A stretch of 61,612 nucleotides of DNA, taken from assembly GCF_017874035.1 (NCBI RefSeq), contig NZ_JAGGKV010000032.1:1-61612 (forward strand). The letters are read 5' to 3'. Below are positions 25,873-35,155 of the stretch, piece by piece. The notes under the pieces were generated by a model. That model did not search any database, was not told where the DNA came from, and worked only from the letters and a program-made list of their open reading frames with translations. The translations under genes and the position numbers were made by a program. Source of the DNA: Paenibacillus aceris. Its GTDB lineage: Bacteria; Bacillota; Bacilli; Paenibacillales; NBRC-103111. Every line of letters begins with the position of its first letter. Within the stretch, counting starts at the first letter, position 1.

Positions 25873-27603
25873 ATGCAAGAGAAAAGGTCTTCCGGTTGGG
25901 AGAAGTTAAAGTTTGCGGTTTCATTGCGGGGCAAAATTGTAGGGACTTTTGTCATTGTTTCTTTACTCGTTGCATTGACTAGCGGCATGTCTTATACCTA
26001 CTTAAAGAAAGTGGATAGCTCATACTCAAAGCTTTTGGAGGATAATGTTACGATCCTTCGGCAGGTTGCGGAGATAAAAGAGAAAACGCAAATGCAGAAC
26101 AGCATGCTGCTAGGCTATGTACTTAATCCAGGGAAAGATAAAGAGAAGCTTTTGACAGAAAAGAATGAGGAGCTTACTTCTATCATTTCACAAATGGGTA
26201 AGCTTTCTAAGAATGAGGACGAGCAGAGTGCGATACAGTCCATGGCGGACTCTAACCAAACATTTATGCGTCTTGTCAAAAAGGTAACGGAATACGCAGA
26301 CAAGGGAAATGAGGCGCTAGCCAAAGCTGAAGCCATGCAGTGGGCGATCCCAACGACCGAAACGTTGACGCAGTCTGCGGCTAAGATAGAAGTGCTGGAA
26401 AGAACGGCTCAAGAGGAAGCTACGGCACGCAATCATGTCGTTGTACAAACAACCGTTCAATCGTTAGTTTGGGTTAGTTTGGCAGCTTTCGTATTTGCGC
26501 TGGCTATTGGGCTCTTGCTCTCTCGGACAATCGTTAATCCAATTCGTTCCATGGTAAGGACCGCTGAACGAATTGCGGACTGCGATTTAACAACCGGCAA
26601 CATTACGGTGAGCAATAGAGACGAGTTGAGGGATTTGGCCATGGCGTTTAATGGTATGAAAGCTAATCTGCACAGTTTAATCAGCCAGGTGGGCAGGAGT
26701 GCACAGCACGTTGCAGCCGCCTCCGATGCGCTTAGCAGCAATGCCGAGCAGGTTAGCGAATCTTCAGAACGTATTACTTATACCATTCAAGAAATTTCGA
26801 TAGGAACGAATGCGCAGGTACGAAGTGTGCATCAAGGCGTTTCCATTATCGATGAAATGTCAGAAGCGGTTATTCAAATCGAGGGCGTAACGCAGTCGGC
26901 CAACCGGCAGTCATTACTCGCCCAGCAAGCAGCCGGTGCAGGCAATAAGGCTGTTGAGACGGCGATAGCGCAAATGCAAGCGATCTACCAGAAGATGAAG
27001 GAACTGGTAGAATCCGTCCAGCGCTTAGGTGAGCGTTCTGAGCAAATCGTTCAGGCGAATGCAATCATTGCAGGTATTGCGAGGCAAACGAATATGCTCG
27101 CGCTCAATGCCTCTATCGAAGCCGCACGGGCAGGAGCGGCCGGCAAAGGTTTTGCGGTCGTCGCGGACGAAGTCCGCAAGCTGGCTTTGCAGACGGGTGC
27201 AGCCGCTGAAGAAGTTATGCAGCTTGTTTCGAGCATTCAGGCGGAAACAAGAACGGTCGTGAGCTCCACCGAGGCTGGGAGCCGGGAGGTGGAGACGGGC
27301 CTTGAGGTTGTCGGCGTCGCACAGTCAACATTCCTGCGCATTCGCGATGCGATGGACGACGTTGCTCGCCAGATTGCGGAAGTGGCGGTCAGCTCGGCCG
27401 CCATCTCCGAAAAAACGCGCGCAGCCGTTGATGTGATTCGCGGTATCGATGAAGTCGCGGGACAGACGGCTTCGGGAGCGCGCAATGTCTCCTCCAACAT
27501 CGAGGGGCAGTTTGCGAGCATGGAGGAGATTGTCTCTTCGGCCTCGGTGCTGAGCAGCATGGCAGGCGACTTGCAAAGTTTGATCGCACGATTCCGTGTG
27601 TGA
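25873..27603 (+). CDS. Methyl-accepting chemotaxis protein
   Basis: 576 aa. TM1 at about 20-40, a four-helix-bundle ligand region (40-195), TM2 at about 196-216, HAMP (215-270) and a long coiled signalling domain. The hairpin tip is MLALNASIEAARAGAAGKGF and VVADEVRKLA. It senses ligands outside and controls CheA inside. It starts 90 bases after mglC, behind a terminator, so it is likely expressed separately. A TGAAAGCGGTTACG sequence at 25840-25853 just upstream is cre-like with one mismatch. A role in sugar taxis with MglB is inference from position. Confidence 0.9.
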   Translation: MQEKRSSGWEKLKFAVSLRGKIVGTFVIVSLLVALTSGMSYTYLKKVDSSYSKLLEDNVTILRQVAEIKEKTQMQNSMLLGYVLNPGKDKEKLLTEKNEELTSIISQMGKLSKNEDEQSAIQSMADSNQTFMRLVKKVTEYADKGNEALAKAEAMQWAIPTTETLTQSAAKIEVLERTAQEEATARNHVVVQTTVQSLVWVSLAAFVFALAIGLLLSRTIVNPIRSMVRTAERIADCDLTTGNITVSNRDELRDLAMAFNGMKANLHSLISQVGRSAQHVAAASDALSSNAEQVSESSERITYTIQEISIGTNAQVRSVHQGVSIIDEMSEAVIQIEGVTQSANRQSLLAQQAAGAGNKAVETAIAQMQAIYQKMKELVESVQRLGERSEQIVQANAIIAGIARQTNMLALNASIEAARAGAAGKGFAVVADEVRKLALQTGAAAEEVMQLVSSIQAETRTVVSSTEAGSREVETGLEVVGVAQSTFLRIRDAMDDVARQIAEVAVSSAAISEKTRAAVDVIRGIDEVAGQTASGARNVSSNIEGQFASMEEIVSSASVLSSMAGDLQSLIARFRV

Positions 27604-27632
27604 TGCCTGGAAGTTCTGAGGCAGTGATGTGG

Positions 27633-27670
27633 AAACAGGCCTGAGGAGATGTATCCTCGGGCCTGTTTTG
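27633..27670 (+). terminator. Terminator after the chemoreceptor gene
   Basis: AACAGGCC-GAGGA pairs with TCCTC-GGCCTGTT around loop GATGTA, followed by TTTT. Confidence 0.75.
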
Positions 27671-27723
27671 TGCTGGGTTGAATGAATGGCGTTGTCGTCG
27701 CAAAGTGATCACGCCTCTAGCGT

Positions 27724-28188
27724 TTAATCGCGAACTTCAACGATGAGCTCGATCTCCACCGGCGTATGAAAAGGTAGATCGCTTGTACCGATGGCCGAAC
27801 GGGCATGCTTGCCCTTTTCGCCAAACACAGCCACTAACAAATCGGACGCCCCGTTGATCACATAAGGTTGATCGCCAAAACCTGGCGCACTGTTGACGAA
27901 GGCGAGCATTTTCACGATTTTGACTACGCGGTCCAAATCGCCAAGATATCCTTTCATCACAGCCAAGCAGTTGATGATGGTTTGGCGAGCAGCCGCTTGT
28001 CCCTGCTCGATCGTGACTTCACGGCCCAGCTTGCCCTCGTACATCAGTTCTCCGTTAATCCGGCAATCCTGACCGGACAAATAAATGAGATTCCCTGTTT
28101 GATTGCAAGGGATATACGTGAAGCGCGGCTCCGGGGATGGAGGAAGCGTTATGCCCAGTTCTTGCAAGCGTTGTTCAATGTTCGACAT
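27724..28188 (-). CDS. RidA family protein (enamine/imine deaminase)
   Basis: 154 aa, YjgF/YER057c/UK114 fold of the longer YjgF_like subgroup. The conserved Arg lies in ARSAIGTSDLPF, and Glu/His positions follow (FHTPVEIELIVEV). RidA enzymes hydrolyse reactive 2-aminoacrylate and related enamines released by PLP-dependent dehydratases. Being downstream of a D-threonine-aldolase/D-serine-dehydratase-like gene gives it an obvious substrate source. ATG follows TGAGGTC. Confidence 0.87.
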   Translation of the reverse strand: MSNIEQRLQELGITLPPSPEPRFTYIPCNQTGNLIYLSGQDCRINGELMYEGKLGREVTIEQGQAAARQTIINCLAVMKGYLGDLDRVVKIVKMLAFVNSAPGFGDQPYVINGASDLLVAVFGEKGKHARSAIGTSDLPFHTPVEIELIVEVRD

Positions 28189-28321
28189 ATGTTGACCTCA
28201 TTTCTATGTGTAGCCTGCAGCCACCATCCTTCCCATCCCTTGGCCGACCTTACTTCGAAGTTCAGGGATTATGGCGCTCGGCGGCTTAAGCTCAAAATCA
28301 TTTTCACTTCAGCAAAAAGGC

Positions 28322-29440
28322 TTACTCCAGCATGCCTCGTGCAAGCACAGGCAAGCGCTTATAGGCTTGGTCGCGCTGCATCACCACATGATTGTGCAGA
28401 TTGACGGTACTGCATATATGATTAGGGATAATGCGCAGTTTATCGCCAATTCGCAAATTGGCGGCTTGAGCCTGCGGTCCAAGCTCAATCATGCCATGTT
28501 CCTCAGTTAAGCGGGCAAGCGTCGCATCCTCTAACTCCAGGATGTGTCCAAAGCCTCGCAGCTGCAAAGGCTCAGTGCCCGGCTGAATGTCGGTGGCGAA
28601 GGTTTTGCTGCCGCCGTCGACAATCGCGAGCTCAGCAGACGGGCGGCTGACGACGGTGACGAGCACGCTGCCTGCGCAGTCCTCAAGATCGCAGGCGCCT
28701 AGCCGTGCCTGCATGCGGTCGTGGAACACGTACGTGCCCGGGCGCACCTCGGTCACGCCTTCAACCGCAGCGGCGTAAGCAGCCGTTGGCGTGGAGCCCA
28801 CGCTGACATCGCTGATCGCGATGCCCTGCGCTCTTAGGCGCTCGGCGAGCTGTACCATCAGCGTGCCCTCTTCCTTGCCGGCTGCAGCGATGTCAAGCGT
28901 AGGCTTGCCGGCAAGCAGGGAGCCGCGGAAGGTGTAGATGCCGGTCAGCCGCAAGTGCGGCATGCCTGCGATTTCAGCCGCCAGAGCGGCGGCCTGATCG
29001 TAAAGGACACCGGTGCGGCGCAGGCCCGTGTCGATCTCGAGCCGGACTTGCAGCGAATGCCCATGGCGGCCGGCGATCTGCTCCAGCAGCTGGGCGCCGG
29101 CTAAGCTATCGACGCCGACGATCAATTCGATTCGCTGGCTCAGACGAATCGCTCGCTCGATTTTGCTGGCGGTCACTAGGGGGTACGCGATGAAAATATC
29201 GCGAATGCCATGCGCCGCCATGACTTCTGCTTCAGCTATTTTTGCCACCGTAATGCCGACTGCTCCGGCCTCGATCTGCTGAAGCGCGATTGCAGGGATC
29301 TTATGCGTCTTCGCGTGCGGGCGCAGGTTCACCTGATGGTTGCGGGCCATGTCAGCCATAACCTGAATGTTGCGATCCATCCGCTGTGCATCAATAATGA
29401 GGCATGGTGTTTCTAATGTATTCATTAATCGCTCTGTCAC
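28322..29440 (-). CDS. D-threonine aldolase / D-serine dehydratase family PLP enzyme
   Basis: 372 aa. An alanine-racemase-like TIM barrel with the PLP lysine K44 in LRPHAKTHK, and a C-terminal domain with the metal-binding pattern PNHICSTVNLHN (His and Cys ligands). Members cleave D-threonine or dehydrate D-serine or hydroxyaspartate with PLP and a divalent metal. The pairing with RidA favours an aminoacrylate-forming dehydratase, but aldolase activity cannot be excluded. The GTG at 29440 overlaps the regulator stop (TAGTG); ATG 29425 is an alternative start. The central part of the gene is strongly GC-rich. Confidence 0.85.
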   Translation of the reverse strand: MTERLMNTLETPCLIIDAQRMDRNIQVMADMARNHQVNLRPHAKTHKIPAIALQQIEAGAVGITVAKIAEAEVMAAHGIRDIFIAYPLVTASKIERAIRLSQRIELIVGVDSLAGAQLLEQIAGRHGHSLQVRLEIDTGLRRTGVLYDQAAALAAEIAGMPHLRLTGIYTFRGSLLAGKPTLDIAAAGKEEGTLMVQLAERLRAQGIAISDVSVGSTPTAAYAAAVEGVTEVRPGTYVFHDRMQARLGACDLEDCAGSVLVTVVSRPSAELAIVDGGSKTFATDIQPGTEPLQLRGFGHILELEDATLARLTEEHGMIELGPQAQAANLRIGDKLRIIPNHICSTVNLHNHVVMQRDQAYKRLPVLARGMLE

Positions 29441-30096
29441 TACGCATCACTCTCTTTCACGGCACTTTTACTTTCTTCTAAGTAGCTGTAGAGGGTATAC
29501 TTTGAAATATTCAGATAGGTGCAAATTTTCTCGCCGCCTTTTTTGATGAGAAACGCACCTTTGGCATCCAAAAGCTGGATCATGCGCATCTTGTCATCCT
29601 TGGCCATAACGGCAACAGGTTTGCCAACGTGCTCCTGCGCTTCTTGAATGAGGGCGTCGAGCAGCTCGCTGACACTTGTTACGAACGATTCCTTCACTTC
29701 CGATTGCTCCCCCGGATTGATCAGGGTTTGCAGTGTTTTGCCCGCGATCATCAGCTCTGTAATGTCATAGTTGATACAAAGCGAGCCGATGATACGGCCA
29801 GCTTTATTTTTCATATACGTTGAGCTGGAGCGCAGAACGCGTCCGTCTTTGGTTTGTGTCAAATAGTTGTATTTGTTGCCGTTTACATGATTGCCCCGCA
29901 GCAGCTCCAGCCCCAAATTCGTGCCAGGGTCTCCGACTTTGCGACCCGTAATGTGGCCGTTGGCAATCGCAACGATGGTGCTTTCATAGGAGCCAGTCAA
30001 GTCATGCAGGACGACTTCGCAGTTGTCCCCGAATTGTGCGGAAAGCCCCGTTACGAGATCGGTCAAAAACTCAATTTCATCCTGAATGGATTCCAT
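29440..30096 (-). CDS. YheO-like PAS domain transcriptional regulator (DauR type)
   Basis: 218 aa. The N-terminal YheO-type PAS domain (about 8-115) has CEVVLHDLTGSYESTIVAIANGHI-like sequence (positions 27-50), followed by a linker and a C-terminal HTH_22 region (170-210, KICTYLNISKYTLYSYL). Related DauR of Pseudomonas represses D-arginine utilisation. Here the gene is first in an operon with a D-amino-acid enzyme and RidA, so it most likely controls their expression in response to a D-amino acid. ATG follows AGGGAG. It is divergent from the sensor kinase gene. Confidence 0.87.
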   Translation of the reverse strand: MESIQDEIEFLTDLVTGLSAQFGDNCEVVLHDLTGSYESTIVAIANGHITGRKVGDPGTNLGLELLRGNHVNGNKYNYLTQTKDGRVLRSSSTYMKNKAGRIIGSLCINYDITELMIAGKTLQTLINPGEQSEVKESFVTSVSELLDALIQEAQEHVGKPVAVMAKDDKMRMIQLLDAKGAFLIKKGGEKICTYLNISKYTLYSYLEESKSAVKESDA

Positions 30097-30248
30097 GCCT
30101 TAAACTCCCTCTTCAAGGTTGATCTGAGCAAAATGGTATCATAAATAGTTGGGATTTCAAACAAAAAGTTTGGTCGCCTAAACAAAAGTATGATGCTGGT
30201 GTGTTGCACATGCTACTATGTAAAAGATAAAAAGGAGGGGGATCACCC

Positions 30249-32045
30249 ATGAGACGCTGGTTTGCCAAATCCCTAAAACGTAAGTTGTCTTTCATTATTT
30301 TACTCGCTGTCGTACTGCCGCTGCTTTCCATGGGGACCGTTTCCTATCGCATTGCGACATCGGTGACGGAAGAAAAGGCGAAGCAGGCCGGGATGAATAC
30401 CTTGAAACAAATCACGGACAAGCTGGACTTCGTTATTCAAGACGTGGAGAATATGTCGATTTTTCTTATCGGACAAAAGGATATTCAAACCTATTTAAGC
30501 AATACAGAAGGGGACGTCAACAGCTACTCGCTAATTGTCGGTACATTGTGGAACTTATCCTATTCCAAAAAATACATATCTAACATTACGATCACTCCGA
30601 AAAACGGCAATCCGGTCCTTTTTACAACGACAATTACGAAGTCCGGATTAGCTCCGCTTTTACAACAGTATGAATCCGTTTACAAATCGGCTGTCAAATG
30701 GTGGTCGCCGCTTTATGTGAATCAAACAACAGACGGTTCCAAGAAAGTGATTACACTCGTCAGACCGATTCGTGATGTGAGTACGTTCAAGACGATCGGA
30801 ACGCTCACTTTCTCACTCGATCAAGCGGAGATTGAGCATTATTTGACGGATGCCGGGTGGGAAAGCAGCGGTTTTGTCATGCTCACAGACCAATATAACC
30901 AGATTATTGCAGGGGGCGAACCAGGCTGGTTGGCACGGCAGGTCGGAGACGTTTTTCCGAATTTAGGCAAGCTGGGCGATACGAGCGGCGTGCTTAATGT
31001 ACCTAGAGGGGAATTGCCGCATACGGTTTTATATAATTCGATGCCCCGATTAGGCTGGAAATTAGTCGGCTTCATCCCTACGCAGATCTATCAGAAGCAA
31101 AATGGTTATGTGCTTACGGTAACCGCTGTAACAATTGCGGTTGCGCTGCTGCTCGCGATGGGCTTGGTGCTTTACTTCCTGCAATGGGTGACGAAACCGC
31201 TCACGAAGTTGACCAAATCGTTGAAAGATTTGAACCCGGATGAAGCCATTCCGACCTATGAGGTGAAAAGCGCCGACGAAGTTGGGCTTCTCGTCCATAG
31301 CTACAATAAGCTGAGCGAACGGATCGGCAGATTGAAGGATCAAGTGCAGCAGAATGAAGCGAAGAAAAAAGAAGCGGACATTTTGGCGCTTCAGGCGCAG
31401 ATCAATCCGCATTTTTTGTACAATACACTCTCCTCTATCCATTGGATTGCCTTGATGAACAAGGATCGTCAAATTGCCGAAATGATAGGCGCGCTCAGCG
31501 ATTTCTTGCGTTTTAGTCTGAATAAAGGCGAGGAATTCTGCGCGGTTCAGCAGGAAATTTCGCATGCTCAGAACTATGCCTATATTCAAGCGATCCGCTT
31601 TCCGGATCAGTTCGAGATTGAATTTTTTATCGATCCCGAGATGCTGCAAACGATGATGCTGAAGCTGCTGCTTCAACCATTGATTGAGAACAGCCTCATT
31701 CACGGTATTCAGAAGAAGAAAGCAAAGGGAAATGTCTACGTACATGGAGAATTGCGCGATAACCAAATGAGATTCGTTGTGGAGGACACGGGAATCGGGA
31801 TGGATGAAGCGAAGCTTCGAGACATTCATGGACAACTGGCTACGGCTAACCATCAATTGGGGATGCTAACCGAAGTTGCGAAGGAAGCGAAGCTGCCGGT
31901 CACCTCCTATGGACTTATTAATGTGCACAGACGATTGCTGCTGCATTATGGCCTTGGATCGGGCCTTGTTGTTGAAAGTACGGCAGGTAGTGGGACGCGT
32001 ATTACATTTTCAATTCCGCTTGGGACGGGGGAGCTGGCGACATGA
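30249..32045 (+). CDS. YesM-type sensor histidine kinase
   Basis: 598 aa. TM1 at about 12-33, an extracellular Cache-like sensor (35-285), TM2 at about 289-311, HAMP (312-365), and a LytS-type kinase domain with H388 in QAQINPHFLYNTLSS. The HATPase part contains EDTGIGMD and YGLINVHRRL. It overlaps the next gene by four bases (ATGA), so kinase and regulator are coupled. AAAGGAGGGG precedes the ATG. The downstream transporter implies that it senses a sugar or oligosaccharide. Confidence 0.93.
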   Translation: MRRWFAKSLKRKLSFIILLAVVLPLLSMGTVSYRIATSVTEEKAKQAGMNTLKQITDKLDFVIQDVENMSIFLIGQKDIQTYLSNTEGDVNSYSLIVGTLWNLSYSKKYISNITITPKNGNPVLFTTTITKSGLAPLLQQYESVYKSAVKWWSPLYVNQTTDGSKKVITLVRPIRDVSTFKTIGTLTFSLDQAEIEHYLTDAGWESSGFVMLTDQYNQIIAGGEPGWLARQVGDVFPNLGKLGDTSGVLNVPRGELPHTVLYNSMPRLGWKLVGFIPTQIYQKQNGYVLTVTAVTIAVALLLAMGLVLYFLQWVTKPLTKLTKSLKDLNPDEAIPTYEVKSADEVGLLVHSYNKLSERIGRLKDQVQQNEAKKKEADILALQAQINPHFLYNTLSSIHWIALMNKDRQIAEMIGALSDFLRFSLNKGEEFCAVQQEISHAQNYAYIQAIRFPDQFEIEFFIDPEMLQTMMLKLLLQPLIENSLIHGIQKKKAKGNVYVHGELRDNQMRFVVEDTGIGMDEAKLRDIHGQLATANHQLGMLTEVAKEAKLPVTSYGLINVHRRLLLHYGLGSGLVVESTAGSGTRITFSIPLGTGELAT

Positions 32046-33601
32046 GAATTTTGATTGTAGATGATGAAGTGATTATTAGGAAAGGACTTTGTACCGTCAT
32101 CGATTGGAAGGAGCTCGGGCTTGAACTGCTGCCTGCAGCCTCTTCAGGGGAAGAGGCTTTAGAGAGAATACCGGAGGAAAAACCGCATATTGTTCTGACG
32201 GATATCCGTATGCCGGGGATTGACGGGATCGAGCTTGCCCGTGAAGTGAAAGCGCTGCTGCCGGACACGGAGATCGTCATCCTGACGGGGTATGATGATT
32301 TCTCCTATGCCCAACAGGCGCTTCGTGAAGGGGTAACCGATTATTTGCTGAAGACAAGCCGTCCGGAAGAGATTATTAAAGCTGCGCTAAAAGCGAAGCA
32401 GAACGTCATGGATAAATGGGAAACAATCAAGCAAGAAAATCTTCAACAGGCTGCGCTGCGCAACCAGTTATTAGATCGGGCTTTAAATCGCGGCTTGCAC
32501 GATGACGCGGAAGCAAGGGAGCAGCTGCGGGTTTGGTTCCAGAGAAATGGTGTAGACGTGCAACCGGAATCCGGTGCGGCTGCGCCCATGCAAGTGCTGC
32601 TTGTTTCCGTTTCCGGGTGGGAAGCGGGGATTACGGAGCTGCTGCAAGGCGCGGCGGAAAATATTCTCTTCGAGCTGCTCCCGTGCGTAACGCTCATGAA
32701 CAAGGAGTATTTGCTGCTCGTTGTCCGCTATGAAGAAGACAGAACCGATCAAGCGGGGCTTATCAAGGCGCTTAAGAGGGTAACCGAAACACTGAAATGC
32801 ACGGCTTTTGCTGCGCTGGGAACTATTGCGCAGGATTACGAAAGCCTAAGGGATTCCTACGCAGCGGCTAAAGAAGTTTTTGCTTATCAAGGGCTCCTCG
32901 GTCCGCAGGGTCTTTACACACTGGAGGATATAAGGGAGCGAAGCGGGGGCCGCACGGTGCTTACCGAGAAGGAGGAGGCCGAGCTCACGGCGATTTTGAT
33001 GAGCGGCAATGCCACGGATCTGCGGCACTGGGTGAACCAGAAGGTGCGCGCGCTGATGGAGGATGCTTTAGCGACACCAATGACAGTGCAGGGCTATCTG
33101 CAATCGATGATCATCGCAGGGCACCGCTGGCTGGAACGAGCCAATTCATCAGAGCGATCTCACAGCACGCTGCCTGCCTATGAAGGAGAGGGACGCCCGG
33201 AGGAGGAGGTCTTTAAGATCCTCACGGCGATCATGAACCATTTTCACCAAGGCTTGGATCAGAACAAGTACGCGTATGTGTACAAGTCTATTGCATATAT
33301 CCGCGATAATTTGCATCAGCCGATTTCGCTGCAGCAGGTGGCGGGCTTTGTACATATTAATCCGAATCATTTTAGCGAAGTATTCAAGCGGGAAACCGGC
33401 TGCACGTATATCGAATTTGTGACGCAGGAGCGGATGAAGCGCGCTGTGGACCTCTTGCAAAGCACACAAACCAAAGTCAGCGATATTGCCAGACGAGTGG
33501 GGTATGAAGACATTAAATACTTTACACAGCAGTTCAAAAAGTATACCGGTCAAACACCTACGGAGTATCGACAGGGTTCGACAGGTGGCGACAAAATCTA
33601 A
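32042..33601 (+). CDS. YesN-type AraC response regulator
   Basis: 519 aa. Receiver 1-120 with DDE (7-9), D54 (VLTDIRMPGID) and a KTSRP switch region, a middle region, and a C-terminal AraC domain (about 415-515) with SLQQVAGFVHINPNHFSEVF and VSDIARRVGYEDIKYFTQQF. It is the partner of the overlapping kinase and the probable activator of the ABC transporter operon that starts 132 bases downstream. Confidence 0.93.
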   Translation: MRILIVDDEVIIRKGLCTVIDWKELGLELLPAASSGEEALERIPEEKPHIVLTDIRMPGIDGIELAREVKALLPDTEIVILTGYDDFSYAQQALREGVTDYLLKTSRPEEIIKAALKAKQNVMDKWETIKQENLQQAALRNQLLDRALNRGLHDDAEAREQLRVWFQRNGVDVQPESGAAAPMQVLLVSVSGWEAGITELLQGAAENILFELLPCVTLMNKEYLLLVVRYEEDRTDQAGLIKALKRVTETLKCTAFAALGTIAQDYESLRDSYAAAKEVFAYQGLLGPQGLYTLEDIRERSGGRTVLTEKEEAELTAILMSGNATDLRHWVNQKVRALMEDALATPMTVQGYLQSMIIAGHRWLERANSSERSHSTLPAYEGEGRPEEEVFKILTAIMNHFHQGLDQNKYAYVYKSIAYIRDNLHQPISLQQVAGFVHINPNHFSEVFKRETGCTYIEFVTQERMKRAVDLLQSTQTKVSDIARRVGYEDIKYFTQQFKKYTGQTPTEYRQGSTGGDKI

Positions 33602-33733
33602 AGACTGAAAAATGTCCCCCCTTGCGCCGAAGTCTCTCCCGTACCGCCTCCAAAAGATGTCCCCTATACTAAAGTTGTAACAAGAGAGCAACAGATTGAG
33701 TTTTTTACGAAAACTTTTAGGGGGTCCAAACGA

Positions 33734-35080
33734 ATGAAGAAGTCATTTATCGTTACACTGGCGGCCACATTGTCATTAGCTTTGTTAGCCGGTTGCGGTG
33801 CTAGTGGCACAACAGATACAGTTAAAGGTAGCGCAGCGCCTAAATCAACAGATGCAGCTAAGCCTGCTGAGAAAGTTAAACTATCTATCTGGCACAACTA
33901 TACAGGTGAAGATCTTCGCGCTAAGTTAATGCGTGAATATATGGAGAAGTTCAAGAAAGACCACCCGAATGTGGAGCTGGATATTCAGGGGATCCCGCCC
34001 GATGGCTACCGTCCGCGTCTTAAAACGGTTGCTGCAGCAAATGAAATGCCGGATCTGTTCGTGATGTGGCCGGGCGTTATGACGAAGGAGTTCGTCGGTG
34101 GCGACTTGATTCAACCGATCAATGAGCTGCTCGACAGCAAAACTGAGTGGAAGAACGGCTTCATGCCAGGGTCATTCGATGATTTCACAATCAGCGGCAA
34201 AACGTATAGTGCTCCGATGGCCTTGTCGCCAACGTCGATCCTTTACTACAACAAAGAAATCTTTAACAAATATAACGTGCAGCCACCGAAAACATGGGAT
34301 GATCTCATGAAGCTGGTAGACACATTCAAAAAGAACAATGTAACGCCAATCGCGCTCGGCAACAAAGCGGCATGGGTTGCGCAATCCAGTATCCTCAGCT
34401 CGCTGGCTGACCGCGTGACAGGTACGGATTGGTTCTTGAAGGCTGTTGATCAAAATGGAGCGAAGTTCACGGATCCGGAATTCGTCCAGTCCCTAACTTA
34501 CCTTCAACAGCTTGGTAAAGCAGGCGCGTTCCAAGAAGGCTTCAACAGCATCGACAATACCCAAATGGAACAAATGTTTGCGCAAGGCAAAGCTGCCATG
34601 ATGATTGATGGCGGTTGGGCGCTTCCGAACCTGGCGGCGAATACATCCAAAGAAGCTTTGGCTAACATGGCTGTAACCGTTCTGCCATCCGTCCCTAACG
34701 GCAAAGGCGATCCAAACTCTCTTTCCGGCGTAGTAGGTACAGGTCTTGGAATGAGCAAGAAAGTAACCGGCGCACAGAAAGCGGCAGCTTATGAGTTGAT
34801 CTACGCACTGTCTGGTCCGGAAGCACAGAAAGCCATTTTGGAAAGCAATCAGCTTGTTTCCTACAAAGTAGACTTGGATACATCGAAAGTATCCTCCTTG
34901 TTTGCAGAAGTATACAAAATGATGAACACCGTTAAGAAAACCCCGGTTTACGACGGCAAGCTTAGCTCCGCTAGCGCCGATGTCGTGAACAATGGTCTGC
35001 AAGAGCTCCTCATGGGCGGCAAGCCAGAGGATATCGCCAAAAAAATTCAAGACGCGCAAGCGAAAGCTGTCGGCAAATAA
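33734..35080 (+). CDS. Extracellular sugar-binding lipoprotein (ABC family 1)
   Basis: 448 aa. Signal peptide with lipobox LLAGC (C21), then an SBP_bac_1 fold (45-440). Family-1 binding proteins of CUT1 transporters carry oligosaccharides or sugar derivatives. The specificity cannot be read here. It has a strong AGGGGG ribosome binding site. A hairpin downstream separates it from the permease genes and probably keeps its level high. Confidence 0.92.
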   Translation: MKKSFIVTLAATLSLALLAGCGASGTTDTVKGSAAPKSTDAAKPAEKVKLSIWHNYTGEDLRAKLMREYMEKFKKDHPNVELDIQGIPPDGYRPRLKTVAAANEMPDLFVMWPGVMTKEFVGGDLIQPINELLDSKTEWKNGFMPGSFDDFTISGKTYSAPMALSPTSILYYNKEIFNKYNVQPPKTWDDLMKLVDTFKKNNVTPIALGNKAAWVAQSSILSSLADRVTGTDWFLKAVDQNGAKFTDPEFVQSLTYLQQLGKAGAFQEGFNSIDNTQMEQMFAQGKAAMMIDGGWALPNLAANTSKEALANMAVTVLPSVPNGKGDPNSLSGVVGTGLGMSKKVTGAQKAAAYELIYALSGPEAQKAILESNQLVSYKVDLDTSKVSSLFAEVYKMMNTVKKTPVYDGKLSSASADVVNNGLQELLMGGKPEDIAKKIQDAQAKAVGK

Positions 35081-35093
35081 TGTATGGCCATAG

Positions 35094-35127
35094 GACTCCA
35101 GCCAGCCCGGCTGGAGCCCTTTTTTCA
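35094..35127 (+). terminator. Hairpin between binding-protein and permease genes
   Basis: CTCCAGCC (35096-35103) pairs with GGCTGGAG (35109-35116) around loop AGCCC, followed by CCC and T6. It is strong enough to terminate part of the transcription. Confidence 0.8.
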
Positions 35128-35155
35128 AAAAGTTAGCAAGGGGGGAAGTTAAGTC

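Noticed and set aside
31062..31856. 264-codon open frame antisense to the second YesM kinase
   Set aside because: It lies wholly within a well-supported kinase gene, with no RBS or recognisable motif.
34493..35128. 211-codon open frame antisense to the family-1 binding-protein gene
   Set aside because: Shadow of a strong lipoprotein gene; it also crosses the hairpin after that gene.
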